Position numbers and translations under genes: made by a program
Shown: positions 16,590-26,204 of the stretch, one piece after another
Position numbering within the stretch: the first letter of the stretch is position 1
How the letters are laid out: each line of letters begins with the position of its first letter
DNA from: Gammaproteobacteria bacterium
GTDB lineage: Bacteria; Pseudomonadota; Gammaproteobacteria; Thiohalomonadales; Thiohalomonadaceae
Direction: 5' to 3'
Assembly: GCA_015231435.1 (NCBI GenBank)
Contig: JADGBN010000005.1
Span: 1-54,810 of the forward strand
Length of the DNA: 54,810 bases
Notes under the pieces: generated by a model
Told to the model about the DNA's origin: nothing
Seen by the model: only the letters and a program-made list of their open reading frames with translations
The model's database searches: none

Positions 16590-18167
16590 CTACTCCCACT
16601 CAATCGTCCCCGGCGGTTTGCCGGTGATATCATAAACCACTCGCGAGATCCCACTGCTTTCGTTGACGATGCGGCGACAGACCAGATCAAGAAATTCGTA
16701 GGGGAGGTGCGCCCAGCGGGCGGTCATAAAGTCGATGGTTTCAACGGCGCGCAGGGAGACGACATATTGATAACGGCGGCCATCACCGGTGACGCCGACC
16801 GATTTTACCGGTAAGAAGACGGCAAAGGCCTGTGAAGTTTTATCGTAGAGATCGTGGCGGCGCAGCTCCTCAATAAAGATATGGTCAGCAAGGCGCAACA
16901 GATCGGCGTACTCTTTTTTAACCTCACCGAGAATACGCACACCCAGACCCGGGCCGGGAAAGGGGTGACGGTAGACCATATCGTAGGGGAGGCCGAGCTC
17001 AACACCGAGACGACGTACCTCATCCTTAAAGAGTTCGCGCAGTGGTTCGCAGAGTTTAAGGTTCATCTTCTCCGGCAGACCGCCGACGTTGTGATGCGAT
17101 TTAATGAGGTGCGCCTTGCCACTCTTGGCGCCAGCGGACTCAATCACATCGGGATAGATCGTCCCCTGGGCAAGGAAACGGGCATTGGCGCATTTTTTCG
17201 CCTCCTCCTCAAAAATATCAATAAAGAGATTGCCAATCACCTTGCGTTTTTTCTCAGGATCATCCACCCCGGCAAGTGCCGCAAGAAAACGCGCTTCGGC
17301 ATCAATGCGAATCACCTTTACCCCCATATGTTCAGCAAAGGTGGCCATCACCTGATCCCCTTCGCGAAGGCGCAGCAGGCCGTTATCGACAAAGACGCAG
17401 GTGAGTTGCTGGCCAATGGCACGGTGCAGTAGCGCGGCGACCACCGAGGAGTCCACGCCGCCGGAGAGACCGAGAATTACCTCATCACTGCCGACCTGTT
17501 GGCGGATGGTGGCGATTGCATCATCAATAATATTGCCCGGGGTCCAGAGGCGCTCGCAGCCACAGATCTGCAGCACAAAGCGTTCGATAATACGCTGCCC
17601 CTGGCGGGTGTGGGTCACTTCCGGGTGGAACTGCAGGCCATAGAAGCGGCGCTCTTCATCCGCCATGGCGGCGATGGGAGCAGAGTCGGTAGAGGCCATA
17701 CGACAAAAACCCGGCGGCAGCTCAAGAACGCGGTCACCGTGGCTCATCCAGACATCAAGCAGGCCATAACCCTCGACAGTCGTGTGATCTTCAATATCGC
17801 GCAGCAGAGCGGTGTGATGGTGGGCGCGCACCTGGGCATAGCCATACTCATGGTGGTCCGCCTGTTCGACCTTGCCACCGAGGCTGGCAGCCATCGTCTG
17901 CATACCGTAACAGATCCCGAGCAGGGGGATACCGAGTTGATAGATCTTGGGGTGGGCGGCGGGAGCGGCGGTAGCAGTGGTGCTCTCGGGGCCGCCGGAG
18001 AGAATAATGCCGTTGGCGTTAAAGTTGCGGATCGCCGCCATGTCGATATCGTAGGGGTGAAGTTCGCAGTAAACCCCCGCCTCACGCACGCGGCGGGCGA
18101 TAAGCTGGGAATATTGCGAGCCGAAATCGAGAATAAGAATACGTTGGGCGTGAATATTTGGGGTCAT
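16590..18167 (-). CDS. guaA: GMP synthase (glutamine-hydrolysing)
   Basis: The 525-residue enzyme converts XMP to GMP. The N-terminal class I glutamine amidotransferase domain contains GICYGMQ (nucleophile Cys ~86) and [11 protein letters not shown] (catalytic His and Glu). The ATP pyrophosphatase domain has the P-loop LSGGVDSSV, and the C-terminal dimerisation domain ends PPGTIEWE, identical to the usual GuaA tail. Length is standard. tadA follows directly on the same strand. guaB, a frequent neighbour, is not in the window. Confidence 0.97.
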   Translation of the reverse strand: MTPNIHAQRILILDFGSQYSQLIARRVREAGVYCELHPYDIDMAAIRNFNANGIILSGGPESTTATAAPAAHPKIYQLGIPLLGICYGMQTMAASLGGKVEQADHHEYGYAQVRAHHHTALLRDIEDHTTVEGYGLLDVWMSHGDRVLELPPGFCRMASTDSAPIAAMADEERRFYGLQFHPEVTHTRQGQRIIERFVLQICGCERLWTPGNIIDDAIATIRQQVGSDEVILGLSGGVDSSVVAALLHRAIGQQLTCVFVDNGLLRLREGDQVMATFAEHMGVKVIRIDAEARFLAALAGVDDPEKKRKVIGNLFIDIFEEEAKKCANARFLAQGTIYPDVIESAGAKSGKAHLIKSHHNVGGLPEKMNLKLCEPLRELFKDEVRRLGVELGLPYDMVYRHPFPGPGLGVRILGEVKKEYADLLRLADHIFIEELRRHDLYDKTSQAFAVFLPVKSVGVTGDGRRYQYVVSLRAVETIDFMTARWAHLPYEFLDLVCRRIVNESSGISRVVYDITGKPPGTIEWE

Positions 18168-18191
18168 GGGAGTGCCAAAAAGATTGAGGTG

Positions 18192-18668
18192 TTAGGGTTG
18201 GATTTCACTCACCAGGGTGGTGAAGAGTTTATCGATAGCGCTGCGTGCGTTTTTCAGGGGTTGACCACTGCCTAACAGCAGAGGGCGGTGGTAGGCGACA
18301 TAGACCTGATCGGGCTGATCTGCCGTGGTATAGAGAGCGATGGTAAAGGGGCAGACAGTCAGATTCGCAGGGTCGGCTTGGGTCATGATATGTGACAGCG
18401 TAGCGCTGCAAAATTCGAGGGATTCTGCCTGGTGATAGACCGTGCGGGTCATGCCCAGATCGGCAGCGGTGCGACTAAGCATGGCGCTGATATTCATCAC
18501 TTTGGTGATCTCCAACCCCTGATTGACAATCGCGCTCTCTAGGCTATCGAAGGTGGTAAGGTAATCGACGGGGGAGGGGATAACGATCACCTCGGGATCA
18601 TCGGCAAAGCAGATCTGCGCAAAAAGGGAGAACCAGAGCAATGCAGCAAAACGGTAAAGACTACTCAT
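18192..18668 (-). CDS. Secreted DUF302-domain protein
   Basis: The 158-residue product has a signal peptide (FAALLWFSLFAQICFA) and a DUF302-like fold: TFDSLESAIVNQGLEITKVMNIS near the start, then EFCSATLSHIMTQADP and CPFTIALYTTADQPDQVYVAYHRP. DUF302 proteins are small periplasmic or cytoplasmic proteins of unknown function found in many sulfur and methane oxidisers. The gene overlaps the upstream OsmC-family gene by 8 bases, so the two are probably translated from one message. A 24-base gap separates it from guaA. Confidence 0.75.
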   Translation of the reverse strand: MSSLYRFAALLWFSLFAQICFADDPEVIVIPSPVDYLTTFDSLESAIVNQGLEITKVMNISAMLSRTAADLGMTRTVYHQAESLEFCSATLSHIMTQADPANLTVCPFTIALYTTADQPDQVYVAYHRPLLLGSGQPLKNARSAIDKLFTTLVSEIQP

Positions 18669-19071
18669 AACAGATTTCGTAGGTCAGCTCGGCAAACTGG
18701 CGGAACATCGCACTGACCCCGCAGTAACGGTTTTGTGACAGATCAACCGCTTTCACCATCTTCTCCTTGTCAACCGCGCCACTCACCTGATATTGCAGAT
18801 GCACCTCATCGTAAATTTTCGGGTGTTCGTTGGTCTCAGAGGCGGAAGCCGAGACGATGAGACGGCTCGGCTGCTGCTGCATTTTATGCAGAATCGAAAT
18901 AACATCCATTGCCGTGCAGCCACAGAGCGCCTGCAACATCAGCTCTTTGGGGCGAAAACCGTTATCATCACCGCCGACGGCAGCGGGGGCATCAAACTTA
19001 ATGGTCAGGTCACGGTGGCTGCCATAACCGATAAAGGCCATTCGTTGCTGCCACTCTACTGTTGCCCTCAT
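18661..19071 (-). CDS. OsmC-family peroxidase-like protein
   Basis: The 136-residue protein has the OsmC/Ohr fold. One conserved Cys lies in the LMQALCGCTAMDVISILHKM helix and the second in QNRYCGVSAMF; this pair forms the thiol-peroxidase site in OsmC/Ohr proteins. The YhfA-like subgroup lacking strong Ohr features fits best. It is likely cytoplasmic and detoxifies organic hydroperoxides or reactive sulfur species. It is translationally coupled to the DUF302 gene. Confidence 0.85.
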   Translation of the reverse strand: MRATVEWQQRMAFIGYGSHRDLTIKFDAPAAVGGDDNGFRPKELMLQALCGCTAMDVISILHKMQQQPSRLIVSASASETNEHPKIYDEVHLQYQVSGAVDKEKMVKAVDLSQNRYCGVSAMFRQFAELTYEICYE

Positions 19072-19250
19072 ACTCCGCCTCTTCTATTAAGTTTCTGTCG
19101 GGGCGCAGATAGTATGCAAAAATGGTGATAACGGCAATCCCAATCCGCGGTGTTAGCATTCAGTTCTCTCTCTGGTTTTCAGCGGAGCCTCTTGACTTTC
19201 GTCACTCCAATGAAGGTGGGACTCGAGAGTGAACGCCATTAGGGAAAATC

Positions 19251-20157
19251 GGGGTCAGTTCTCGCATTGTGGCATTGGATGAAGTACGGTATCATTTGCC
19301 AATGACCAGACCGCTTCGAATTGAATATTCCGGTGCGCTATACCATATCACTTCGCGAGGAGACAGACGCGAGGATATCTTTGAAGATGACGATGACCGC
19401 TTGATGTTTTTAAGGGGGTTGGCGGAGGTTGTCGAGCGCTACAACTGGTTATGTCATGCGTATTGTCTGATGTCGAATCACTATCACCTGGTGGTTGAGA
19501 CGCCAGATGCAAATCTGTCGAAGGGCATGCGGCAGTTGAACGGGATGTACACGCAAACGTCGAATCGGCGGCACAAGCGGGTAGGGCACCTGTTTCAAGG
19601 TCGATTCAAGGGGATTCTGGTAGACAAAGATAGTTATCTGCTGGAATTGAGTCGCTATGTGGTGTTGAACCCGGTTCGGATTGGCATGGTGAAGACACCA
19701 CAGGAGTATGAGTGGAGCAGTTATCGAGCGCTGGTGGGCGAGACGCCGGTACCGAGATGGCTCACGACGGACGGACTGTTATCTCAATTTGGTAAACGGC
19801 GCTCGGATGCCCAGCGACGCTATAGCCGATTTGTTCATGAGGGGATTGGTAAAGAAAGGATCTGGGGGAAGCTCCATCAACAGATCTATCTTGGTAATGA
19901 AAACTTCGTCGAACGGATGCAGAAGAGAATGGAAGTTAAGGGCGATGAATTGACCATCCCTGGTGCGCAGAGAAGAGCGCCGCCGCCATCGATTGCTGAG
20001 ATTGCAGACAAGTATATAGAGCGAGACGATGCGATTATGGCGGCCTACGCGACGGGCGCCTATAGTTACCGTGAAATTGCCGAATACTTTTCGCTTCATT
20101 TGGCGAGCGTTGGTCGGATAGTCAGGAAGCGGATGCTACAACGCGAGAACTGACCCC
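19251..20157 (+). mobile_element. Complete RAYT-type element with terminal inverted repeats
   Basis: The 907-base unit begins with GGGGTCAGTTCTCGC (19251-19265) and ends with its exact inverse (20143-20157). Allowing two mismatches, the inverted ends extend to 22 bases. It carries one intact TnpA-REP gene. A shortened copy in the same orientation lies at 20756-21273. No target-site duplication is evident at its edges. Confidence 0.8.
19302..20153 (+). CDS. REP-associated tyrosine transposase (RAYT, Y1/HUH)
   Basis: The ~283-residue product is a Y1 single-strand transposase of the IS200-like/RAYT class. The N-terminus RPLRIEYSGALYHITSRG is characteristic, the HUH motif is in SNHYHLVVET, and the catalytic Tyr is in SRYVVLNPVRIG. 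A C-terminal extension ends with a helix-turn-helix-like region (YSYREIAEYFSLHLASVGRIVRK). The ATG at 19302 gives the standard family start; an earlier GTG at 19269 would add 11 atypical residues. The stop is inside the right inverted repeat. Nothing is visibly broken, so it may be active. Confidence 0.9.
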   Translation: MTRPLRIEYSGALYHITSRGDRREDIFEDDDDRLMFLRGLAEVVERYNWLCHAYCLMSNHYHLVVETPDANLSKGMRQLNGMYTQTSNRRHKRVGHLFQGRFKGILVDKDSYLLELSRYVVLNPVRIGMVKTPQEYEWSSYRALVGETPVPRWLTTDGLLSQFGKRRSDAQRRYSRFVHEGIGKERIWGKLHQQIYLGNENFVERMQKRMEVKGDELTIPGAQRRAPPPSIAEIADKYIERDDAIMAAYATGAYSYREIAEYFSLHLASVGRIVRKRMLQREN

Positions 20158-20271
20158 GTTTGTTCGTTTGGCTTAATCACTTATCTTCTAATAGGACATA
20201 TCATCGTTTACCTAACAAAACTCAAGCACACAGGCTCAATCATCAGTTCCAGCGATAAGTTTGGCGCGAAG

Positions 20272-20742
20272 ATGTTCGAGATTTCCCAGCGTCATTTTTT
20301 CCGGTATGCACGTGGCATCTTTATTGGTACGGGAAGCGGTGTGGTCGCGCAATATTTTATGGATACCCCGATCCCATTTAGTTTTGTGGAAAAACACCCA
20401 GCTTTTGTGCGGCAGTTTTACCAACATTTTGGTAATGAAAAACCGCTATTAGCAAAAGATTTTTTTACTCTTCCAGTGGATGACAGCGAGGAAGGTTTGG
20501 GGCAATGTTTGATTGTATCTTGTATGCCCGTGACTGGGCCATTTTACTTTGAGAAATTACTGGAACAATTTCGTGATGCACTAAATAGTGGCTCAACGAT
20601 TGTACAGATGAGCTACATGCCATTTATTAAACAAATTCGCTTATTTGATGGTTTACAACGCGAAGGTTTTGTAATTGAACGAATGAGTACAGTTTTTTTC
20701 AACATACCACCGGCGTCTGTTTTTGTGCTACGGAAACTCTGA
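20272..20742 (+). CDS. SAM-dependent methyltransferase-like protein, probably 5'-truncated
   Basis: The 156-residue ORF has a class I methyltransferase look: a glycine-rich loop (GIFIGTGSGVVAQYF) near the start, an acidic/charged second strand (FSFVEKHPAFVRQF), and a motif LIVSCMP followed by a helix. It resembles phospholipid N-methyltransferase-type proteins. The frame stays open upstream of the ATG through plausible family sequence (YLTKLKHTGSIISSS, from ~20209), with no start codon before the transposon end, so the original 5' end was probably lost. Base composition is clearly more AT-rich than neighbours. It lies between two copies of the RAYT element. Function assignment is tentative. 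Confidence 0.5.
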   Translation: MFEISQRHFFRYARGIFIGTGSGVVAQYFMDTPIPFSFVEKHPAFVRQFYQHFGNEKPLLAKDFFTLPVDDSEEGLGQCLIVSCMPVTGPFYFEKLLEQFRDALNSGSTIVQMSYMPFIKQIRLFDGLQREGFVIERMSTVFFNIPPASVFVLRKL

Positions 20743-20755
20743 TAAGCGAACTAAC

Positions 20756-21273
20756 AGGGTCAGTTCTCGCATTGTGGCATTGGATGAAGTACGGTATCAT
20801 TTGCCAATGACCAGACCGCTTCGAATTGAATATTCCGGTGCGCTATACCATATCACTTCGCGAGGAGAGAGACGCGAGGATATCTTTGAAGATGACGATG
20901 ACCGCTTGATGTTTTTAAGGGTGTTGGCGGAGGTTGTCGAGCGCTACAACTGGTTATGTCATGCGTATTGTCTGATGTCGAATCACTATCACCTGGTGGT
21001 TGAGACGCCAGATGCAAATCTGTCGAAGGGCATGCGGTAGTTGAACGGAAGTTAAGGGCGATGAATTGACCATTCCTGGTGCGCAGAGAAGAGCGCCGCC
21101 GCCATCGATTGCTGAGATTGCAGACAAGCATATAGAGCGAGACGATGCGATTATGGCGGCTTACACGACGGGCGCCTATAGTTACCGTGAAATTGCCGAA
21201 TACTTTTCGCTTCATTTGGCGAGCGTTGGTCGGAAAGTCAGGAAGCGGATGCTACAACGCGAGAACTGACCCC
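20756..21273 (+). mobile_element. Internally deleted copy of the RAYT element
   Basis: This 518-base copy is nearly identical to 19251-20157 at both ends but lacks 389 internal bases (corresponding to ~19544-19932), with a GG microhomology at the junction. Left end GGGTCAGTTCTCGC (20757-20770) has lost one G of the inverted repeat; the right end (21259-21273) is intact. It could be mobilised only in trans by the complete copy. Confidence 0.8.
20801..21269 (+). pseudogene. Broken RAYT transposase
   Basis: The coding region of the deleted element keeps the first ~80 codons, including the HUH motif, then has a CAG-to-TAG nonsense change (21038-21040) and the 389-base deletion, which removes the catalytic-Tyr region. 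The C-terminal 67 codons remain open (21066-21269) but are detached. Confidence 0.85.
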
Positions 21274-21315
21274 ATTTGCTCCCCGTTTGCTTGCGATAAC
21301 GGTCGCCATTTCACC

Positions 21316-22287
21316 CTATCCAACCGTTTGATAGTAGATATTTTGCGGATGGTTGGCCTGGGCAAAAAAGAGCCAGCGCTCAAACAGTAGTCCCAGATAC
21401 TGCACGAACAGCGCAATCAAGATGAGCTGCGCGTTATCGCTGCTCATGCCAAACCAGATAAGCAGCAGCGGCAGCGGAAAGGTCAACACCAGCGCAAGCC
21501 ACTTAATCAGCCGCAGCACCATCCGGCTAGCACCATGAAAATATTCGCGGGTGTTATAGCTCCCCCCCATCATTCCCATCGATTTTTGGGCGATCTGGCT
21601 ATGACGAATACCAATGGCGCTCTGAATGGTCGATTTCGGCTTCAGGCGAGCGTTGCGAATGAGCGCCGCGCTGCGGCTAAACCAAGCCGCAAGGGTGAGA
21701 ATCATCGCCCAACCGCCGTAAAAGTTGACCAGATTTTGGGCATAGTTAGTCGCATAGGCGGTGGCCAGCAGAAAGCCGGAGGCCGCCCCGAGCAGGGTGA
21801 AGTTAATCACCGTTAGCGGCGAGGCCCACTCGCGCAGAAAGCGAATAGAGGCGTAGATCATGGCGGTGGCTATATAGAGCAGAAAGACCGCCGCCGAGGT
21901 CACCGCGCCGAGGGTGAGGGTAATTTCGCTGCCTAACTCCATGCCGAGCAGGGTCGGGTTCCACTCCAGATAGTGGGCGATACTCCAGAGCGCGACCAGC
22001 AACATCACCAGCGGTAGAATGATCACCTCTCGCGATAGCCAAGAGGTGCGCCACTGTGTCACGGCCCGCCACGCCCGTTCGGGGTGCCCTAGATGGAAAA
22101 AGGAGGCAACCAGCCCTGCAATTAACAACATCAGCACAATCAGACCACCAACGGCAAAGAACTGGTGGCGCTGCTCAGGAATGATGTTGATGGCCGCATA
22201 GCTCTCGCCGGTAAACAGCGCCAGAAACAGCCCTTGACCGGCGCCGATAAGGGTGGTCAGGAAGATGACAGATAGTGCTGGATGCAT
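21316..22287 (-). CDS. soeC: Sulfite dehydrogenase membrane subunit SoeC (NrfD/DmsC family)
   Basis: The 323-residue polytopic protein has about eight predicted membrane helices and the DmsC/NrfD-type pattern FHLGHPERAWRAVTQWRTSWLSREV in its first third. In the SoeABC complex this subunit anchors the enzyme on the cytoplasmic face and passes electrons to quinone. It is the last gene of a soeA-soeB-soeC operon, 91 bases after soeB, with a GGAG ribosome site. Its stop is 42 bases from the end of the deleted RAYT element. Confidence 0.88.
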   Translation of the reverse strand: MHPALSVIFLTTLIGAGQGLFLALFTGESYAAINIIPEQRHQFFAVGGLIVLMLLIAGLVASFFHLGHPERAWRAVTQWRTSWLSREVIILPLVMLLVALWSIAHYLEWNPTLLGMELGSEITLTLGAVTSAAVFLLYIATAMIYASIRFLREWASPLTVINFTLLGAASGFLLATAYATNYAQNLVNFYGGWAMILTLAAWFSRSAALIRNARLKPKSTIQSAIGIRHSQIAQKSMGMMGGSYNTREYFHGASRMVLRLIKWLALVLTFPLPLLLIWFGMSSDNAQLILIALFVQYLGLLFERWLFFAQANHPQNIYYQTVG

Positions 22288-22378
22288 TCAGTTAATCTCC
22301 ATTACAAAAATCGATGAGGCTAAGAGAGTCTCGGTGCAAGGCGAGTTTATCCATTTCAGTAAGGCTCAAAAGTCACCA

Positions 22379-23104
22379 CTAGAACATCCAGTCATCAAGG
22401 TTGACCTCACGACTCGGCCCTTTACGAATATCCTCCTTCTTAAGCGGATTATCGGAGCGTACTAGCTCATCTGCGTGGATATGCAGCTCGGTTTTGCGCC
22501 GAGGCAGGTAGTGGTTGGCCGGTTGTGTACCCCATTCGGGCATCAGTTGATAACCACCCCGTTCGCGAATCGCCATAGAGGCGGCTGAGTCGGCATCGTG
22601 AATATCACCATAGATGCGCGCTTGGGTCGGGCAGGCTAAGACACAGCTCGGCTTGCGTTCACTCTCGGGCAGGCTCGCATCGTAGAGTCTATCGACACAG
22701 AGGGTGCACTTCTTCATCACCCGCTGCTGCTCATCAATCTCACGGGCGCCATAGGGACAGGCCCATGAGCAGTATTTGCAGCCGATGCACTTATCGTAAT
22801 CGACCAGCACAATGCCATCTTCGCGGCGTTTATAGCTAGCACCGGTCGGGCAGACCGGCACACAGGGCGGATCTTCGCAGTGGAGACAACTTTTGGGAAA
22901 GTGCACCGTCTCGGTCTTAGGAAAGGTGCCGATTTCGAAGGTCTGCACGCGGTTAAAGAAGGTACCGGTCGGGTTGGCATCGTAGGGGTTATCGTCAAAG
23001 AGCGGTCCTGCTACGCCCGAAGTGTTCCACTCCTTGCAGGAGGTGACGCAGGCGTGGCAGCCGACACAGACATTGAGATCAATCACCAGCGCTAACTGGG
23101 TCAT
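22379..23104 (-). CDS. soeB: Sulfite dehydrogenase iron-sulfur subunit SoeB
   Basis: The 241-residue ferredoxin-like subunit carries four Cys clusters for [4Fe-4S] centres: CVGCHACVTSC, CLHCEDPPCVPVCP, CIGCKYCSWACP and CTLCVDR...CVLACP. This is the DmsB/PsrB-type electron-transfer subunit that links the molybdenum subunit to the membrane anchor. No Tat signal is present. Its start overlaps the soeA stop by four bases (ATGA). The alternative assignment is a polysulfide or thiosulfate reductase subunit; absence of a Tat signal in the partner favours Soe. Confidence 0.9.
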   Translation of the reverse strand: MTQLALVIDLNVCVGCHACVTSCKEWNTSGVAGPLFDDNPYDANPTGTFFNRVQTFEIGTFPKTETVHFPKSCLHCEDPPCVPVCPTGASYKRREDGIVLVDYDKCIGCKYCSWACPYGAREIDEQQRVMKKCTLCVDRLYDASLPESERKPSCVLACPTQARIYGDIHDADSAASMAIRERGGYQLMPEWGTQPANHYLPRRKTELHIHADELVRSDNPLKKEDIRKGPSREVNLDDWMF

Positions 23105-25989
23105 TTTGCGCCACCTTTATTAAAAAGACCGGCCATATAGCTAATCCACGCGGGGCGTTTGGCACTACCCGGCAACTTCGGCAGAGCGGTATAGCGCGGT
23201 GAGGTGGTGCGCGGCTCTTTCGCGCCCGCCGGATAGACGCGCACCCGCACATCGTACCAACCCGCCTGACCGGTGACCGGATCGGAGTTAGAGAGGTGAT
23301 CGCCATCGTGGTGCGGCGGCAGCTCTTCAGAGATCAGATGGTTGAGCAGAAAGCCCTGCTTACTTTCGTTAGCATTTTTACCCAGATTCCATGCGCCAGA
23401 CGCCTTGCCGATGGCATTCCAGGTCCAGACCGTACCCGGCTCGACCGCTTCGGAGTAACGCGCCATACAGCGCACCTTACCGTGCATCGACTCGACCCAC
23501 ATCCAGCCACCATCCGTTATGCCCTGACTCTGCGCGGTTTTCGGGTGCAGATAGAGGAAGTTATAGGTATGAATCTGTCGCAACCAGGCATTTTGTGAAT
23601 CCCAAGAGTGGTACATCGCCATCGGCCGCTGGGTGATGGCATTGAGTGGATAGCGGCTCTGATCGGTGAGCTGTGCCTCTAGCGGTTCATAGTAAAACGG
23701 CAGCGGGTCAAAATATTTCTCAACCCGCTTACGCAGCCGATCGGGGGGCTGTTTGCCGAAGCTCTTACCCTGCGCTGCTAGCCGAAACTTCTGCAGCACT
23801 TCAGAGTAGATATGGATATTGATAGGCTCGGCGTAGCGGGTCATGCCGTGCGCCTGCGCCCACTGCAGATAGCCGAGGTTCCAGTTACGCATATATTGGT
23901 AGGAGCGCGGCAGGTGGTAGTGGAAGACGCAGTTATTCTTCTCATAGGCCTGCCACTGTGACGGGTTAGGCTCCCCCTTGAGCGACTTTTGACCACCGCT
24001 GCCGCGCCAACCACCGAGAAAACCGATGCCGGAGCCGGGGGCGGTCTCAAAATTAATCACAAAGTCGGGATAGTTACGATATTTGCGCTGGCCGTCGTCA
24101 TTAACAAAAATCGGCAGCTTCAAGCGACTTCCCAGTTCAATTAGCACCTCTTGAAAGGGCTTGCACTCGCCGGTCGGTGGCACCACCGGTATGCGTACCG
24201 AATCGACTGGGCCATCAAACTCGGAGATGGGGCGATCCAGCATCGACATACAGTCATAGCGCTCTAAATAGGTCGTATCGGGCAGCACCAGATCGGCAAA
24301 GGCGACCGTCTCGGATTGAAAAGCGTCCGCCACCACAATAAAGGGGATTTTGTAGTTACCGTCGCTATCCTTGTCGTTGAGCATCTGCCGCACGACATCG
24401 GTATTCATCGCCGAGTTCCATGCCATATTCGCCATAAACAGAAACAGGGTGTCGATAGGGTAGGGATCGCCCCGCCAAGCATTGGTGATGACATTGTGCA
24501 TCAGGCCATGCACCGAGAGGGGATACTCCCACGAAAAGGCTTTGTCGATGCGTATCGGCTCACCCTCGGCATCGACAAAGAGATCATCAGGATCCGCCGG
24601 CCAGCCGAGCGGCATACCGTTTAGCGGCGAGTTTGGCTGCACATCGGCCGCTTCGGTCGGGGTCTTCGGACAGGGCGGAATGGGTCGTGGAAAGGGGGCT
24701 TTGTGGCGAAAACCGCCCGGACGGTCGATAGTGCCGAGCAGCGTCATTAAAATCGACAGGGTACGAATCGTATGAAAGCCGTTAGAGTGGGCAGCAAGAC
24801 CACGCATAGCGTGAAAGGCGACCGGATTGCCGCACACCTTATCGTGCTCGTTGCCCCAGACATCGGTCCAGGCAATCGGCAGCTCAATGCGCTTATCGCG
24901 GGCGGTAATACCCATTTCGTGCGCCAGACGCACAATCGTCTCGGTCGGAATGTTGGTAATGGCACTCGCCCACTCGGGGGTGTACTGCTCTAAGCGCTCG
25001 CAGAGTAGGGCAAAGGCAGGTTTTACGGGCGTGCCATCATCGAGCTTAAAGGCACCAAGCAGACGCGGGTCGGAGCCGGGGGTCTGCATGGAGATGGGGC
25101 GATCGAGCTCCCGATCCCACCAAAGTTTATTTTGCGGGTCGAAGCACCCCTCCTCTTCGGGAATCTCGGTGCGCACAAACATACCGAACTCATCGCTCTG
25201 ACTGTTTAGGTTCACCAACTCAGGCGCATTGGTGTAGCGGGCAAGGAAGTCACGGTCGTAGAGGCCAGTCTTTATCAACACATGGCAGAGGGCTAACAGC
25301 AGCGCCCCATCGGTTCCCGGTTTAATCGGCACCCACTCATCAGCAATCGCCGAGTAGCCGGTGCGCACCGGATTGATGGAGATAAAACGGCCGCCGTTAC
25401 GCTTAAATTTGGAGAGGGCGATCTTCATCGGGTTAGAGTGGTGATCCTCGGCGGTGCCGAACATCACAAAGAGTTTGGCTCGATCCAGATCGGGGCCGCC
25501 AAACTCCCAAAAGGAGCCGCCGATGGTGTAGATCATCCCCGCAGCCATATTGACCGAGCAGAAGCCACCATGCGCGGCGTAGTTCGGGGTACCAAACTGC
25601 TTAGCAAACATGCCGGTCAGCGCCTGCATCTGATCGCGACCGGTAAACAGCGCCAATTTTTTCGGATCCGTAGCGCGAATCTCACGCAGGCGATCTTCCA
25701 AGATACCAAACGCCTCATCCCAGCTAATTATCTCAAACTCACCGCTGCCACGCTCGCTGCCTGCTTTGCGCCGCAGCGGATGGGTTAGGCGTGCCGGTGA
25801 ATACTGCTTCATAATGCCCGAAGCGCCCTTAGCACAGATAACGCCCTGATTAAGTGGATGTTCGGGATTGCCCTGTATGTAGCGCACCTCACCATCCCGT
25901 AGTGTCACCCGAATACCGCAACGGCAGGCACACATATAGCAGGTGGTATTTTTTACCTCAACCCGGTGGTTCACTGGGGTGTCGTTCAT
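23101..25989 (-). CDS. soeA: Sulfite dehydrogenase molybdopterin subunit SoeA
   Basis: The 962-residue molybdopterin oxidoreductase of the DMSO-reductase family begins with a [4Fe-4S] motif (CYMCACRCGIRV...GVICAKG, ~18-55) and continues with the molybdopterin domains (for example SINPVRTGYSAIADEWVPIKPGTDGAL) and the C-terminal dinucleotide-binding domain. There is no twin-Arg signal, unlike PsrA/PhsA, which matches the cytoplasmic SoeA of purple sulfur bacteria. SoeABC oxidises sulfite to sulfate in the cytoplasm, a late step of sulfide and stored-sulfur oxidation. It heads the soeABC operon. Confidence 0.9.
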   Translation of the reverse strand: MNDTPVNHRVEVKNTTCYMCACRCGIRVTLRDGEVRYIQGNPEHPLNQGVICAKGASGIMKQYSPARLTHPLRRKAGSERGSGEFEIISWDEAFGILEDRLREIRATDPKKLALFTGRDQMQALTGMFAKQFGTPNYAAHGGFCSVNMAAGMIYTIGGSFWEFGGPDLDRAKLFVMFGTAEDHHSNPMKIALSKFKRNGGRFISINPVRTGYSAIADEWVPIKPGTDGALLLALCHVLIKTGLYDRDFLARYTNAPELVNLNSQSDEFGMFVRTEIPEEEGCFDPQNKLWWDRELDRPISMQTPGSDPRLLGAFKLDDGTPVKPAFALLCERLEQYTPEWASAITNIPTETIVRLAHEMGITARDKRIELPIAWTDVWGNEHDKVCGNPVAFHAMRGLAAHSNGFHTIRTLSILMTLLGTIDRPGGFRHKAPFPRPIPPCPKTPTEAADVQPNSPLNGMPLGWPADPDDLFVDAEGEPIRIDKAFSWEYPLSVHGLMHNVITNAWRGDPYPIDTLFLFMANMAWNSAMNTDVVRQMLNDKDSDGNYKIPFIVVADAFQSETVAFADLVLPDTTYLERYDCMSMLDRPISEFDGPVDSVRIPVVPPTGECKPFQEVLIELGSRLKLPIFVNDDGQRKYRNYPDFVINFETAPGSGIGFLGGWRGSGGQKSLKGEPNPSQWQAYEKNNCVFHYHLPRSYQYMRNWNLGYLQWAQAHGMTRYAEPINIHIYSEVLQKFRLAAQGKSFGKQPPDRLRKRVEKYFDPLPFYYEPLEAQLTDQSRYPLNAITQRPMAMYHSWDSQNAWLRQIHTYNFLYLHPKTAQSQGITDGGWMWVESMHGKVRCMARYSEAVEPGTVWTWNAIGKASGAWNLGKNANESKQGFLLNHLISEELPPHHDGDHLSNSDPVTGQAGWYDVRVRVYPAGAKEPRTTSPRYTALPKLPGSAKRPAWISYMAGLFNKGGAK

Positions 25990-26204
25990 AAAATCTCCGC
26001 ATCACTCTGATGATGTGCGCGATAGTAACAGGAATTAACGCCAAATGGGACTGCGACACCAGCGCGAGATCTCATAACTCGCCTGAGAAACTGTGGATAA
26101 CCTAAGTAGGGCTTGGCCGAGCCCTTGACTTCACCCCTGACGGGTGGGAAACTTCGGTGTAGGCGGTTGGATTCCTATCCTTAGATTACCTCAAGGAACT
26201 GATT

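Noticed and set aside
17499-18275. 258-codon ORF antisense to guaA
   Set aside because: guaA is unmistakable on the other strand; this frame has no recognisable domain or ribosome site.
19251-21273. Composite transposon with target duplication
   Set aside because: No direct target duplication is visible at the outer ends, and Y1 enzymes do not normally make one, so only two related elements are claimed.
26106-26125. TTGGC/TTGAC-like spacing before the binding-protein gene, considered as a sigma-54 site
   Set aside because: The -24 element is not GGCAC and the spacing to the second element is wrong; the stretch is better seen as a small GGGCT/AGCCC hairpin.
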